Counted from the stretch's first letter, positions 1-5,219 are shown. The stretch is DNA of 5,219 bases from Flavobacterium sp. (GCA_024642295.1 JAHEBK010000146.1:1-5219), one strand, 5' to 3'. The notes: generated by a model not told the origin, from the sequence alone. Numbers and translations: made by a program.

Positions 1-759
1 TTCATAAATCAATAACATCGGTATAGCCACGATAGTTTGACTAACGACATCGGGTGGCGTAACAATCGCAGCAATGATAAGTACTAATACGATAGCGTAT
101 TTTCTATAGTTTCTTAAAAAGTTGGGAGTAACTAATCCAAGTTTGGTCAAAAAATAGATGATAATGGGTAATTCGAAAAACAATCCACCAGCTATAACAG
201 AGGTTTTAACTAATCCAATATATGAATTTAAAGTAAATTGATTGAGGACGACATCACTCACAGTAAAGGTAGCGACAAAATTTACAGACATAGGGATGAT
301 CACAAAATACCCAAAAAGTACTCCTAGAAAGAAAAGTAAAGAAGAGAAAAAGATGAAAATTTTAGCATTTTTCTTTTCGTTTTGATATAGTGCGGGGCCA
401 ATAAATTTCCAAATTTCCCATAAAATATAAGGAAATGCAAGAATGAAACCGGCAAGAATACAAATCCAAATAAATACATTGACCTGGCCTTCCATTTCGG
501 TGTTTTGAATGATAAAAGGCATTTCGGTTATGCAAATGCTTTCTGCAAAACCTAGACTATGTGACAATTCACAAAGGTAGACATATGTGAAAAAAGAGGG
601 TCTTGTGGGGCCAAAAATAATAGTATCAAAAAGATAATCACTAATAAAATAGGTGACAATTGCCATGATGATAATAGCGATTGTGCTTCGGACTAATAGC
701 CATCTTAAGTCTTCAAGATGATCTAAAAATGACATCTCATTTAGGTTTTTCTTTGCCAT
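1..759 (-). CDS. tatC: Sec-independent protein translocase TatC, C-terminal end beyond the window
   Basis: TatC is the polytopic inner-membrane core of the twin-arginine pathway. It binds the RR signal peptide of folded proteins and recruits TatA. I read 253 codons from ATG at 757-759 with no stop, so only the last residues are missing. Family marks are visible. The N-terminal cytoplasmic HLEDLR (14-19) corresponds to HLIELR of E. coli TatC, with Asp17 where E. coli has Glu15. The first cytoplasmic loop has PYILWEIWKFIGPALY (110-125), where Glu115 matches the signal-binding E. coli Glu103. FFELP (194-198) has the intramembrane Glu196, and TPPDVVSQ lies at 234-241. Hydrophobic segments lie near 20-40, 94-113, 134-155, 183-204 and 221-234, with a sixth starting at the window edge. 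The first periplasmic loop is about ten residues longer than in E. coli and carries two cysteines (63, 76). The gene shares one base with the kdsD stop and has no promoter of its own that I can see. No tatA/B is visible here. The identification is secure. Confidence 0.96.
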   Translation of the reverse strand, partial: MAKKNLNEMSFLDHLEDLRWLLVRSTIAIIIMAIVTYFISDYLFDTIIFGPTRPSFFTYVYLCELSHSLGFAESICITEMPFIIQNTEMEGQVNVFIWICILAGFILAFPYILWEIWKFIGPALYQNEKKNAKIFIFFSSLLFFLGVLFGYFVIIPMSVNFVATFTVSDVVLNQFTLNSYIGLVKTSVIAGGLFFELPIIIYFLTKLGLVTPNFLRNYRKYAIVLVLIIAAIVTPPDVVSQTIVAIPMLLIYE

Positions 760-1724
760 TATATGATTCCTTCTTTTAAAATGTCGTGTAAATGCAATAC
801 ACCTTTGTACTCGTCATTGTCTACCACTATTAATTGTGTGATTGAAAAATCTTCAAGAATATTCAAGGCATCAATTGCCATAGTTGAAGATTGAACAATT
901 TTAGGGCTTTTAGTCATAATGTCTCTAGCGGTTAAATCTGCAAAGGTGTCTCTTTCGTTGAGCATTCTACGGATATCTCCATCAGTGATAATTCCAATAA
1001 CTTTATTGTTTTCAACAACAGCAGTAACTCCTAAGCGTTTTTCGGATATTTCAAAGATTGCTTTTTTAATCGACGCATCTGGGGATACCGTTGGTTTTAA
1101 GCTGTGTTCAATCATATCACTTACTTTAAGCAATAATTTTTTACCTAAAGCCCCTCCAGGGTGGTAAACAGCAAAATTTTCAGGTTTGAAATCTCTTGTC
1201 TCCATGAGACAAACAGCCAAAGCATCTCCCATAACTAATTGGGCTGTGGTACTGTTTGTTGGCGCAAGGTTTATTGGGCATGCTTCTTTGTCAACCGTGG
1301 TGTTCAGAGTATAATCAGAACCTTTTGCTAAAAAGGAGGTCATGTTTCCTGTTATTCCAATTAAGGTGTTGCCAAAACGTTTTAAAAGTGGTACTAATAC
1401 TTTAATTTCAGGACTGTTTCCGCTTTTAGAAATACAAATTATGACGTCCTCATTTTGGATCATTCCTAAATCACCATGAATAGCTTCTGACGCATGAAGA
1501 AACAGTGAAGGAGTTCCTGTAGAATTAAAAGTAGCAACCATTTTTTGGGCAATAATAGCACTTTTTCCAATACCAGTAATCACTATTCTACCTTTGGAAT
1601 TATAAATAGCTTGTACGGCTTTGTAGAAATTATCATCCAGAAAATCAGTTAGTTTGGCGATGGCTTCACTTTCGGATAAAATGGTTTTTTTGGCTATTGC
1701 CAATATATTTTCTTTAGTTTTCAA
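759..1724 (-). CDS. kdsD: Arabinose-5-phosphate isomerase, KdsD/KpsF/GutQ family (SIS + two CBS domains)
   Basis: This cytoplasmic aldo-keto isomerase converts D-ribulose 5-phosphate to D-arabinose 5-phosphate, the first step to Kdo for lipopolysaccharide. The 321 residues are close to the usual length. The SIS domain (about 1-200) shows the GIGKSAIIAQKM loop (51-62), HGDLGM (83-88), SKSGNSPE (99-106), KEACP (146-150), LAPTNSTT (153-160), MGDALAV (165-171) and HPGGALGKKLL (188-198). Lys54, Glu106, Glu147 and His188 match, with a constant offset of five, the E. coli KdsD active-site residues as I recall them. Two CBS repeats follow (about 203-260 and 267-321), containing ITDGDIRRM and LHLHDIL. 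No ATG is available near the start. An in-frame TGA lies at 1737-1739, so the candidates are TTG at 1722-1724 (used here) or CTG at 1728-1730. The stop TAA shares its last base with the tatC ATG, implying translational coupling. KpsF and GutQ paralogues share this architecture, but the pairing with a housekeeping gene and the absence of capsule or sorbitol genes favour KdsD. Confidence 0.93.
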   Translation of the reverse strand: MKTKENILAIAKKTILSESEAIAKLTDFLDDNFYKAVQAIYNSKGRIVITGIGKSAIIAQKMVATFNSTGTPSLFLHASEAIHGDLGMIQNEDVIICISKSGNSPEIKVLVPLLKRFGNTLIGITGNMTSFLAKGSDYTLNTTVDKEACPINLAPTNSTTAQLVMGDALAVCLMETRDFKPENFAVYHPGGALGKKLLLKVSDMIEHSLKPTVSPDASIKKAIFEISEKRLGVTAVVENNKVIGIITDGDIRRMLNERDTFADLTARDIMTKSPKIVQSSTMAIDALNILEDFSITQLIVVDNDEYKGVLHLHDILKEGII

Positions 1725-1743
1725 ATTCAGTTTGAGTCAAAGT

Positions 1744-1773
1744 TTGTATGTGTAAAAGAAAGTTGTATCTTTA
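1744..1773 (+). promoter_or_regulatory. Putative recQ promoter (-33 TTG, -7 TATCTTTA)
   Basis: TTG at 1744-1746 is followed after 19 bases by TATCTTTA at 1766-1773, which differs from the Bacteroidota consensus TAnnTTTG only in the last base. Transcription would begin near 1778-1780, giving a leader of about 30 A/T-rich bases without a Shine-Dalgarno sequence. It lies between the kdsD start and the kdsD -7 element, so the two transcription units probably compete for polymerase in this 87-base gap. Confidence 0.5.
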
Positions 1774-1780
1774 GATGGTG

Positions 1781-1788
1781 CAAATTTA
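1781..1788 (-). promoter_or_regulatory. Putative promoter -7 element for kdsD-tatC
   Basis: On the minus strand the bases read TAAATTTG, a full match to the Bacteroidota -7 consensus TAnnTTTG. They lie 57 bases before the TTG start of kdsD, leaving a leader of roughly 50 bases. The upstream -33 element is weak: only TTC, at 1810-1812 (21 bases away), rather than TTG. It overlaps the divergent recQ promoter region. The assignment is by motif only. Confidence 0.5.
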
Positions 1789-1811
1789 TATAAAATACCA
1801 TATAATAAAGA

Positions 1812-4007
1812 ATGAATTCAGACGAAATTGATATCCATAAAGAATTAAAAAAATATTTTGGCTTTAGCCAATTTAAAGGACTACAGGAGCAAGTTATAAA
1901 AAGTTTGCTTAAGAAACAGAATACATTCGTAATCATGCCTACTGGTGGAGGTAAATCACTTTGTTATCAATTACCTGCATTAATTCAAGAGGGTACAGCT
2001 ATTGTTGTTTCACCGTTGATTGCTTTGATGAAAAATCAAGTAGATGCTATTCGGAGTTTGTCATCAGAAAATGGTATTGCACACGTTTTAAATTCTTCAC
2101 TTACTAAAACTGAAATCACCCAAGTTAAAAAAGATATTACCTCTGGATTAACCAAGTTGCTTTATGTGGCTCCAGAATCTTTAACTAAAGAAGAAAATGT
2201 TGAATTTCTTAAAACAGTTACCATTTCTTTTGTAGCTATTGATGAGGCACATTGTATTTCTGAGTGGGGTCATGACTTTAGACCTGAATATCGAAATTTA
2301 AAAAACATTATCAAACAAATAGGTGAGGTCCCTGTGATTGGACTTACGGCTACAGCTACTCCTAAAGTGCAAGAAGATATTTTGAAAAATTTAGACATGT
2401 CAAATGCTACTACTTTCAAAGCTTCTTTTAACCGACCTAATTTGTTTTATGAAGTACGGACGAAAACTAAGAATGTAGAATCCGATATTATTCGGTTTAT
2501 TCGCCAGCATAAAGGAAAATCAGGCGTAATCTATTGTTTGAGTCGCAAAAAAGTTGAAGCAATTGCAGAGGTGTTGAAAGTAAATGGAATTAGTGCCGTT
2601 CCCTATCATGCAGGTTTGGATGCTAAAACAAGAGCGAAACATCAGGATATGTTTTTGATGGAAGATGTGGAGGTTGTTGTGGCAACTATTGCCTTTGGTA
2701 TGGGGATTGATAAACCCGATGTTCGTTTTGTGATTCATCACGATATTCCAAAATCTTTAGAAAGTTATTATCAAGAAACCGGTCGGGCAGGACGTGATGG
2801 AGGCGAAGGACATTGCCTAGCTTATTACTCTTATAAAGATGTTGAGAAATTAGAAAAATTCATGTCTGGAAAACCGGTTGCAGAGCAAGAAATTGGTTTT
2901 GCATTGTTGCAAGAAGTGGTCGCTTATGCTGAAACTTCGATGTCAAGAAGAAAGTTTTTACTCCATTATTTTGGGGAGGAATTTGATAGTGAAACAGGTG
3001 AAGGAGCTGATATGGATGACAATGTTCGCAATCCTAAATCCAAAGTAGAAGCTAAAGATGAAGTGGTTAAATTGCTTGAAGTTGTTAGAGATACCAAGCA
3101 TTTGTATAAATCTAAGGAAATTGTATTTACTTTAATAGGTAGGGTAAATGCGATGATAAAAGCACATCGTACGGATGTACAGCCTTTTTTCGGTTCGGGA
3201 GCAAAACATGATGAAAAATATTGGATGGCATTATTGCGACAAGTTTTAGTAGCGGGATATTTGACGAAAGATATTGAGACTTATGGTATCGTTAAAATAA
3301 ACGAAAAAGGATTAGATTTTATTCAGAACCCAGTTTCGTTCACTATGTCCTATGATCATGAATATAATGAAACGGAAGACGAAGCTATAGTTTCGGCAGC
3401 GAAATCTACGGCTGCAGTCGATGAAGCTTTGATGAATATGTTGCGTGAACTCCGTAAAAAAGAAGCTAAAAAGATTGGAGTTCCTCCTTTTGTTGTTTTT
3501 CAAGATCCCTCATTGGAAGATATGGCATTGAAATATCCTATTTCAATGGAAGAACTCGTAAATATTCATGGTGTTGGTGAAGGGAAAGCTAAGAAATATG
3601 GGGCTGCATTTATTACTTTAATTAATCGTTATGTCGAAGATAATGACATCATTCGTCCCGATGATTTAGTTGTCAAATCAACAGGGACTAATTCGGCTAA
3701 TAAATTGTACATTATTCAAAATATTGATAGAAAATTATCATTAGACGATATTGCTAAAGCCAAAGGGCTTACCATGGATACTTTAATAAAAGAAATGGAG
3801 CAAATTGTGTATTCGGGTACCAAATTAAATATTAAATATTGGGTTGATGAGATGCTTGACGAAGATCAGCAAGAAGAGATTCATGAGTATTTTATGGAAT
3901 CCCATTCGGATAGCATTGAAGAAGCGCTCAAAGAATTTGAAGGTGAGTACGATATTGATGAACTTCGATTAATGCGAATCAAGTTTATTAGTGAAGTAGC
4001 GAATTAG
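1812..4007 (+). CDS. recQ: ATP-dependent DNA helicase RecQ, long form lacking the zinc-binding cysteines
   Basis: RecQ is a 3'-5' superfamily 2 DNA helicase acting in recombination and replication-fork repair. All core motifs are present: motif 0 around FGFSQFKGLQEQ (16-27), Walker A TGGGKS (44-49), Ia VSPLIALMKNQ (66-76), DEAH plus the aromatic-rich loop (144-160), GLTATATP (177-184), FNRPN (206-210), IV IYCLSRKK (240-247), V ATIAFGMGIDKPDV (291-304) and VI QETGRAGRDG (321-330). The helical zinc subdomain (about 346-405) keeps its fold signature, SRRKFLLHYFGEE (378-390), but not one of the four cysteines. Next come a winged helix (about 406-515), an HRDC domain (about 534-612, with IHGVGEGKAKKYG) and a C-terminal tail (613-731) containing a helix-turn-helix-like stretch around 632-680. 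At 731 residues it is well longer than E. coli RecQ (about 610). ATG at 1812 is supported by the upstream promoter match and by motif 0 beginning about 15 residues in. It is divergent from kdsD and transcribed alone. Confidence 0.97.
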   Translation: MNSDEIDIHKELKKYFGFSQFKGLQEQVIKSLLKKQNTFVIMPTGGGKSLCYQLPALIQEGTAIVVSPLIALMKNQVDAIRSLSSENGIAHVLNSSLTKTEITQVKKDITSGLTKLLYVAPESLTKEENVEFLKTVTISFVAIDEAHCISEWGHDFRPEYRNLKNIIKQIGEVPVIGLTATATPKVQEDILKNLDMSNATTFKASFNRPNLFYEVRTKTKNVESDIIRFIRQHKGKSGVIYCLSRKKVEAIAEVLKVNGISAVPYHAGLDAKTRAKHQDMFLMEDVEVVVATIAFGMGIDKPDVRFVIHHDIPKSLESYYQETGRAGRDGGEGHCLAYYSYKDVEKLEKFMSGKPVAEQEIGFALLQEVVAYAETSMSRRKFLLHYFGEEFDSETGEGADMDDNVRNPKSKVEAKDEVVKLLEVVRDTKHLYKSKEIVFTLIGRVNAMIKAHRTDVQPFFGSGAKHDEKYWMALLRQVLVAGYLTKDIETYGIVKINEKGLDFIQNPVSFTMSYDHEYNETEDEAIVSAAKSTAAVDEALMNMLRELRKKEAKKIGVPPFVVFQDPSLEDMALKYPISMEELVNIHGVGEGKAKKYGAAFITLINRYVEDNDIIRPDDLVVKSTGTNSANKLYIIQNIDRKLSLDDIAKAKGLTMDTLIKEMEQIVYSGTKLNIKYWVDEMLDEDQQEEIHEYFMESHSDSIEEALKEFEGEYDIDELRLMRIKFISEVAN

Positions 4008-4017
4008 AAAAAAAATC

Positions 4018-4097
4018 CAATTAAAAAAACAAATTCCAAATTCCAAAACTCAAATGAGTAACTTGGAGTTTGGGATTTTGTTTTTAGAATTTAATTG
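4018..4097 (+). terminator. Intrinsic terminator after recQ, probably bidirectional
   Basis: The inner arms 4037-4053 and 4063-4080 pair with few mismatches around a nine-base loop (ATGAGTAAC). The right arm runs straight into TTTTT (4081-4085). An outer pair CAATTAAA (4018-4025) with TTTAATTG (4090-4097) extends the fold, and A-rich sequence on the left would act as a T-run on the other strand. The left arm carries a tandem TTCCAAA duplication that leaves a bulge. It begins ten bases after the recQ stop, as expected for its terminator, and could also stop transcripts arriving from the right. Confidence 0.8.
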
Positions 4098-4105
4098 AAT
4101 TTTAT

Positions 4106-4130
4106 TGGTTTCAAATAGAGTTTGAAACTA
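4106..4130. repeat. Perfect hairpin GTTTCAAA/TTTGAAAC
   Basis: An eight-base perfect inverted repeat (4108-4115 with 4121-4128) encloses the loop TAGAG. The stem can be extended by a G-U and a T-A pair to 4106-4130. There is no T-run on either side, so it is not an obvious terminator. It is the first of five palindromes in the gene-free stretch between recQ and the small convergent gene. Confidence 0.7.
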
Positions 4131-4146
4131 TGCACCTTCAGTGCAT
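4130..4146. repeat. Hairpin ATGCAC-CTTCA-GTGCAT
   Basis: This is a six-base perfect stem (4130-4135 with 4141-4146) with the five-base loop CTTCA. It directly abuts the preceding hairpin. Its core ACCTTCAGT (4134-4142) is nearly the same as the core of the hairpin at 4247-4267, while the outer stem sequence differs but stays self-complementary. Confidence 0.65.
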
Positions 4147-4173
4147 CTCGCTTTAGCTTCTAAAAATTTTCAC

Positions 4174-4231
4174 ACCGCAAATTCGCAAATTTTAAAATAT
4201 TTACAATTGGAATAATTTGTGAATTTGCGGT
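4174..4231. repeat. 18-base inverted repeat ACCGCAAATTCGCAAATT
   Basis: The left arm 4174-4191 and right arm 4214-4231 pair over all 18 positions, with one G-U wobble (4185 with 4220) and no gap. The loop is 22 A/T-rich bases (4192-4213). Each arm contains an imperfect tandem of GCAAATT. It has no flanking T-run. The length and near perfection are well beyond chance. It could be an interspersed palindromic repeat, a remnant of a miniature mobile element, or a structured RNA element. Confidence 0.8.
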
Positions 4232-4246
4232 AAATATTCGCAATCC

Positions 4247-4267
4247 AAGCAGACTTTCAGTCTGCTT
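4247..4267. repeat. Perfect hairpin AAGCAGAC-TTTCA-GTCTGCTT
   Basis: Eight perfect stem pairs (4247-4254 with 4260-4267) enclose the loop TTTCA. The core ACTTTCAGT (4253-4261) differs by one base from the core of the hairpin at 4130-4146. The lack of a T-run argues against a simple terminator on either strand. Confidence 0.75.
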
Positions 4268-4275
4268 AACCAAAT

Positions 4276-4296
4276 CTATGGACTTTGGCCCCATAG
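4276..4296. repeat. Hairpin CTATGG/CCATAG next to the small gene's stop
   Basis: A six-base perfect stem (4276-4281 with 4291-4296) with a nine-base loop lies four bases beyond the stop codon of the minus-strand gene at 4301-4540. Its position would suit transcript 3'-end protection or weak termination, but no T-run follows on the minus strand. Its ACTTT start of loop recalls the neighbouring hairpin core. Confidence 0.55.
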
Positions 4297-4300
4297 TGGT

Positions 4301-4540
4301 TTAGTCTTCAAATAGTGTAGCGCGATGTGGTTTTAGGGCATCACGAACAGGAATCATGTTTTCGTCAGTAACCACCATAAAAGCGATTGCGTGCATTTCA
4401 TTGATGATTTCAAATCCTGTAATTTTCAAAGGCAGTTTTTCAATTGCGATATATTCTTTTAAGTGAATTTCATGATGTTCTGCTGTTTTGGAAGCAGCTG
4501 GTCCACGAAAATCCCAAATCATTTTAATTTTTCTAGACAT
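4301..4540 (-). CDS. Conserved-looking small protein of unknown function
   Basis: I cannot assign a function to these 79 residues. The protein is soluble, with no signal peptide or membrane segment. It begins with a strand-like KIKMIWDF (4-11) and then RGPAA. A likely helix follows (about 15-35) with His22, His23 and His26, then two strand-like pieces (39-47 and 50-58, the latter HAIAFMVVT), and a last helix containing VRDALKPHR (65-73). This beta-alpha-beta-beta-alpha order would fit a small ferredoxin-like fold, which is inference only. From memory, similar short proteins with the WDFRGP and HAIAFM stretches occur in other flavobacteria, but I could not check. It is likely real: it has ATG at 4538-4540, a full -7 promoter match just upstream, protein-like composition and no competing gene. 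It is convergent with recQ and divergent from the oxidoreductase gene. Confidence 0.8.
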   Translation of the reverse strand: MSRKIKMIWDFRGPAASKTAEHHEIHLKEYIAIEKLPLKITGFEIINEMHAIAFMVVTDENMIPVRDALKPHRATLFED

Positions 4541-4559
4541 TTTGTGTAGTTTAAAGGCT

Positions 4560-4567
4560 CAAAGTTA
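4560..4567 (-). promoter_or_regulatory. Putative -7 element for the 79-residue gene
   Basis: The minus strand reads TAACTTTG, a complete match to TAnnTTTG, 19 bases before the ATG. This leaves a very short leader of about a dozen bases without a ribosome binding site. A second TTTG-ending box (TAGACTTTG, one base too long) lies immediately upstream. There is no clear TTG at the -33 position; TTC triplets occur about 22-28 bases upstream. Confidence 0.45.
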
Positions 4568-4609
4568 CAAAGTCTAATTTGATTATTTGAAGAAGGATTG
4601 GTTTTTGAG

Positions 4610-4641
4610 TTGTTAGAATTCGATGCAAAATACTATTTTTG
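4610..4641 (+). promoter_or_regulatory. Putative promoter of the FAD-dependent dehydrogenase gene
   Basis: TTG at 4610-4612 and TATTTTTG at 4634-4641 match both halves of the Bacteroidota consensus with a 21-base spacer. Transcription would start near 4647, giving an A/T-rich leader of about 45 bases before the ATG at 4692. The box was recognised by motif alone; similar T-rich strings occur by chance in AT-rich DNA. Confidence 0.5.
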
Positions 4642-4691
4642 TATTTATTCTCCTTTTGAATTTAAAGTGAGTTAAGAAAACACCTTTATCA

Positions 4692-5219
4692 ATGCCTCAA
4701 GAACTTCTGTTACAAGTCACTCCAGAGATTGCCGCAAATGAGTCTTTACTTAAAGATTTTATTGCCAAGAAAATAAAAGTTACACTAAATAACATAGCAC
4801 ATATTGTGATTTTAAAGCGTTCTATTGATGCGCGTCAAAAAGCTATAAAGATCAATTTAAAAGTTGTTGTTTATCTAAAAGGAGAGCTTTTTCAAGAGAG
4901 ACTTTTAGAACTTCCAGATTACCCAAATGTGGCTCATGCTCAAGAAGTAATTGTGGTTGGGGCTGGTCCTGCGGGACTTTTTGCAGCTTTGCAATTAATA
5001 GAATTGGGTTTGAAGCCTATCGTTATCGAAAGAGGAAAGGATGTTCGAGGAAGAAGGAGGGATTTAAAAGCCATCAATAGAGATCATCTTGTCGATGAGG
5101 ATTCGAATTATTGTTTTGGAGAAGGTGGAGCAGGAACCTATTCGGATGGTAAATTATATACTCGTTCTAAAAAACGTGGTGATGTTACTCGAATTTTAGA
5201 GTTACTAGTTGCTTTTGGG
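4692..5219 (+). CDS. FAD-dependent dehydrogenase, COG2509 type, 5' part only
   Basis: The first 176 codons of a flavoprotein run off the window end. An N-terminal domain of about 84 residues (strand-rich, with KVTLNNIAHIVILKRSIDAR at 29-48 and IKINLKVVVYL at 52-62) precedes a Rossmann dinucleotide fold. In that fold VVGAGPAGLFAAL (88-100) carries the GxGxxG for FAD, and Glu113 at the end of the second strand would bind the ribose. YCFGEGGAGTYSDGKLYTR (140-158) is the sequence I associate with the uncharacterised FAD-dependent dehydrogenases of COG2509. The substrate is unknown. The basic run RGRRRD (119-124) also fits the family. ATG at 4692 is the first start after an in-frame TGA at 4668-4670. 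No Shine-Dalgarno sequence is present. The protein has no signal peptide, so it is cytoplasmic. The flavoprotein call is firm and the subgroup likely. Confidence 0.88.
   Translation, partial: MPQELLLQVTPEIAANESLLKDFIAKKIKVTLNNIAHIVILKRSIDARQKAIKINLKVVVYLKGELFQERLLELPDYPNVAHAQEVIVVGAGPAGLFAALQLIELGLKPIVIERGKDVRGRRRDLKAINRDHLVDEDSNYCFGEGGAGTYSDGKLYTRSKKRGDVTRILELLVAFG

Noticed and set aside
919..1167. Open frame of 82 codons on the plus strand
   Set aside because: It lies wholly inside kdsD, antisense to the conserved CBS region, and its translation is low in complexity with no recognisable motif.
1727..1936. Open frame of 69 codons on the minus strand upstream of kdsD
   Set aside because: It begins inside recQ, antisense to the conserved helicase motif 0 and Walker A region, crosses the promoter gap and has a cysteine/serine-rich composition typical of shadow frames.
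2520..2741. Open frame of 73 codons on the minus strand
   Set aside because: It is antisense to RecQ helicase motifs IV-V and has no independent start signal or protein-like pattern.
2928..3024. RecQ zinc-subdomain as evidence of a decayed pseudogene
   Set aside because: The frame is intact over 731 codons, all catalytic motifs, the winged helix and HRDC are well preserved, and the flanking helix signature is retained, so gene decay is unlikely.
3312..3503. Open frame of 63 codons on the minus strand
   Set aside because: It is antisense to the RecQ linker and HRDC start, and its Phe/Asn/Arg-rich translation reflects the complementary strand of coding sequence.
4247..4296. The two hairpins as a terminator of the minus-strand 79-residue gene
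   Set aside because: Stems are short and neither is followed by a T-run when read on the minus strand, so I list them as repeats instead.
4098..4300. Possible CRISPR array or tRNA/ncRNA gene in the palindrome cluster
   Set aside because: There are no regularly spaced direct repeats and no cloverleaf with a TTCGANNC arm. The palindromes differ in sequence and spacing. A structured RNA remains possible but cannot be shown from one sequence.

Overview
The window is AT-rich chromosomal DNA from a member of the Bacteroidota, most likely a flavobacterium (Flavobacterium or a close relative). The main grounds are a TatC with an enlarged first periplasmic loop, a RecQ of the cysteine-less Bacteroidota-like type with a long C-terminal extension, start codons without a Shine-Dalgarno sequence, and several matches to the Bacteroidota promoter consensus (TTG, about 19-21 bases, TAnnTTTG). 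The lineage assignment is inference from gene content and signals; no search was run.

Layout. Positions 1-759 (minus) hold all but the C-terminal end of tatC, the twin-arginine translocase core. It is directly preceded by kdsD (759-1724, minus), an arabinose-5-phosphate isomerase of the SIS plus CBS type. The kdsD stop and tatC start share one base, so the two form a tightly coupled operon running left. A short divergent promoter region (1725-1811) separates them from recQ (1812-4007, plus), a 731-residue RecQ helicase that has lost the four zinc-binding cysteines. recQ ends in a strong hairpin plus T-run (4018-4097).

Positions 4098-4300 hold no gene but a dense series of five separate palindromes, two of which share the core ACYTTCAGT. 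This is the least explained part of the window. A small convergent gene of unknown function (4301-4540, minus, 79 residues) follows. A second divergent promoter region (4541-4691) leads into the 5' part of an FAD-dependent dehydrogenase of the COG2509 type (4692 to the window end, plus).

The genes are mostly unrelated housekeeping functions: cell-envelope export (TatC), Kdo/lipopolysaccharide precursor synthesis (KdsD), DNA repair (RecQ) and an unassigned flavoprotein. I see no mobile element, CRISPR array, RNA gene or defence island, and no convincing new multi-gene system. The most worthwhile leads are the palindrome cluster, the zinc-less RecQ with its extra C-terminal domain, and the small uncharacterised protein.
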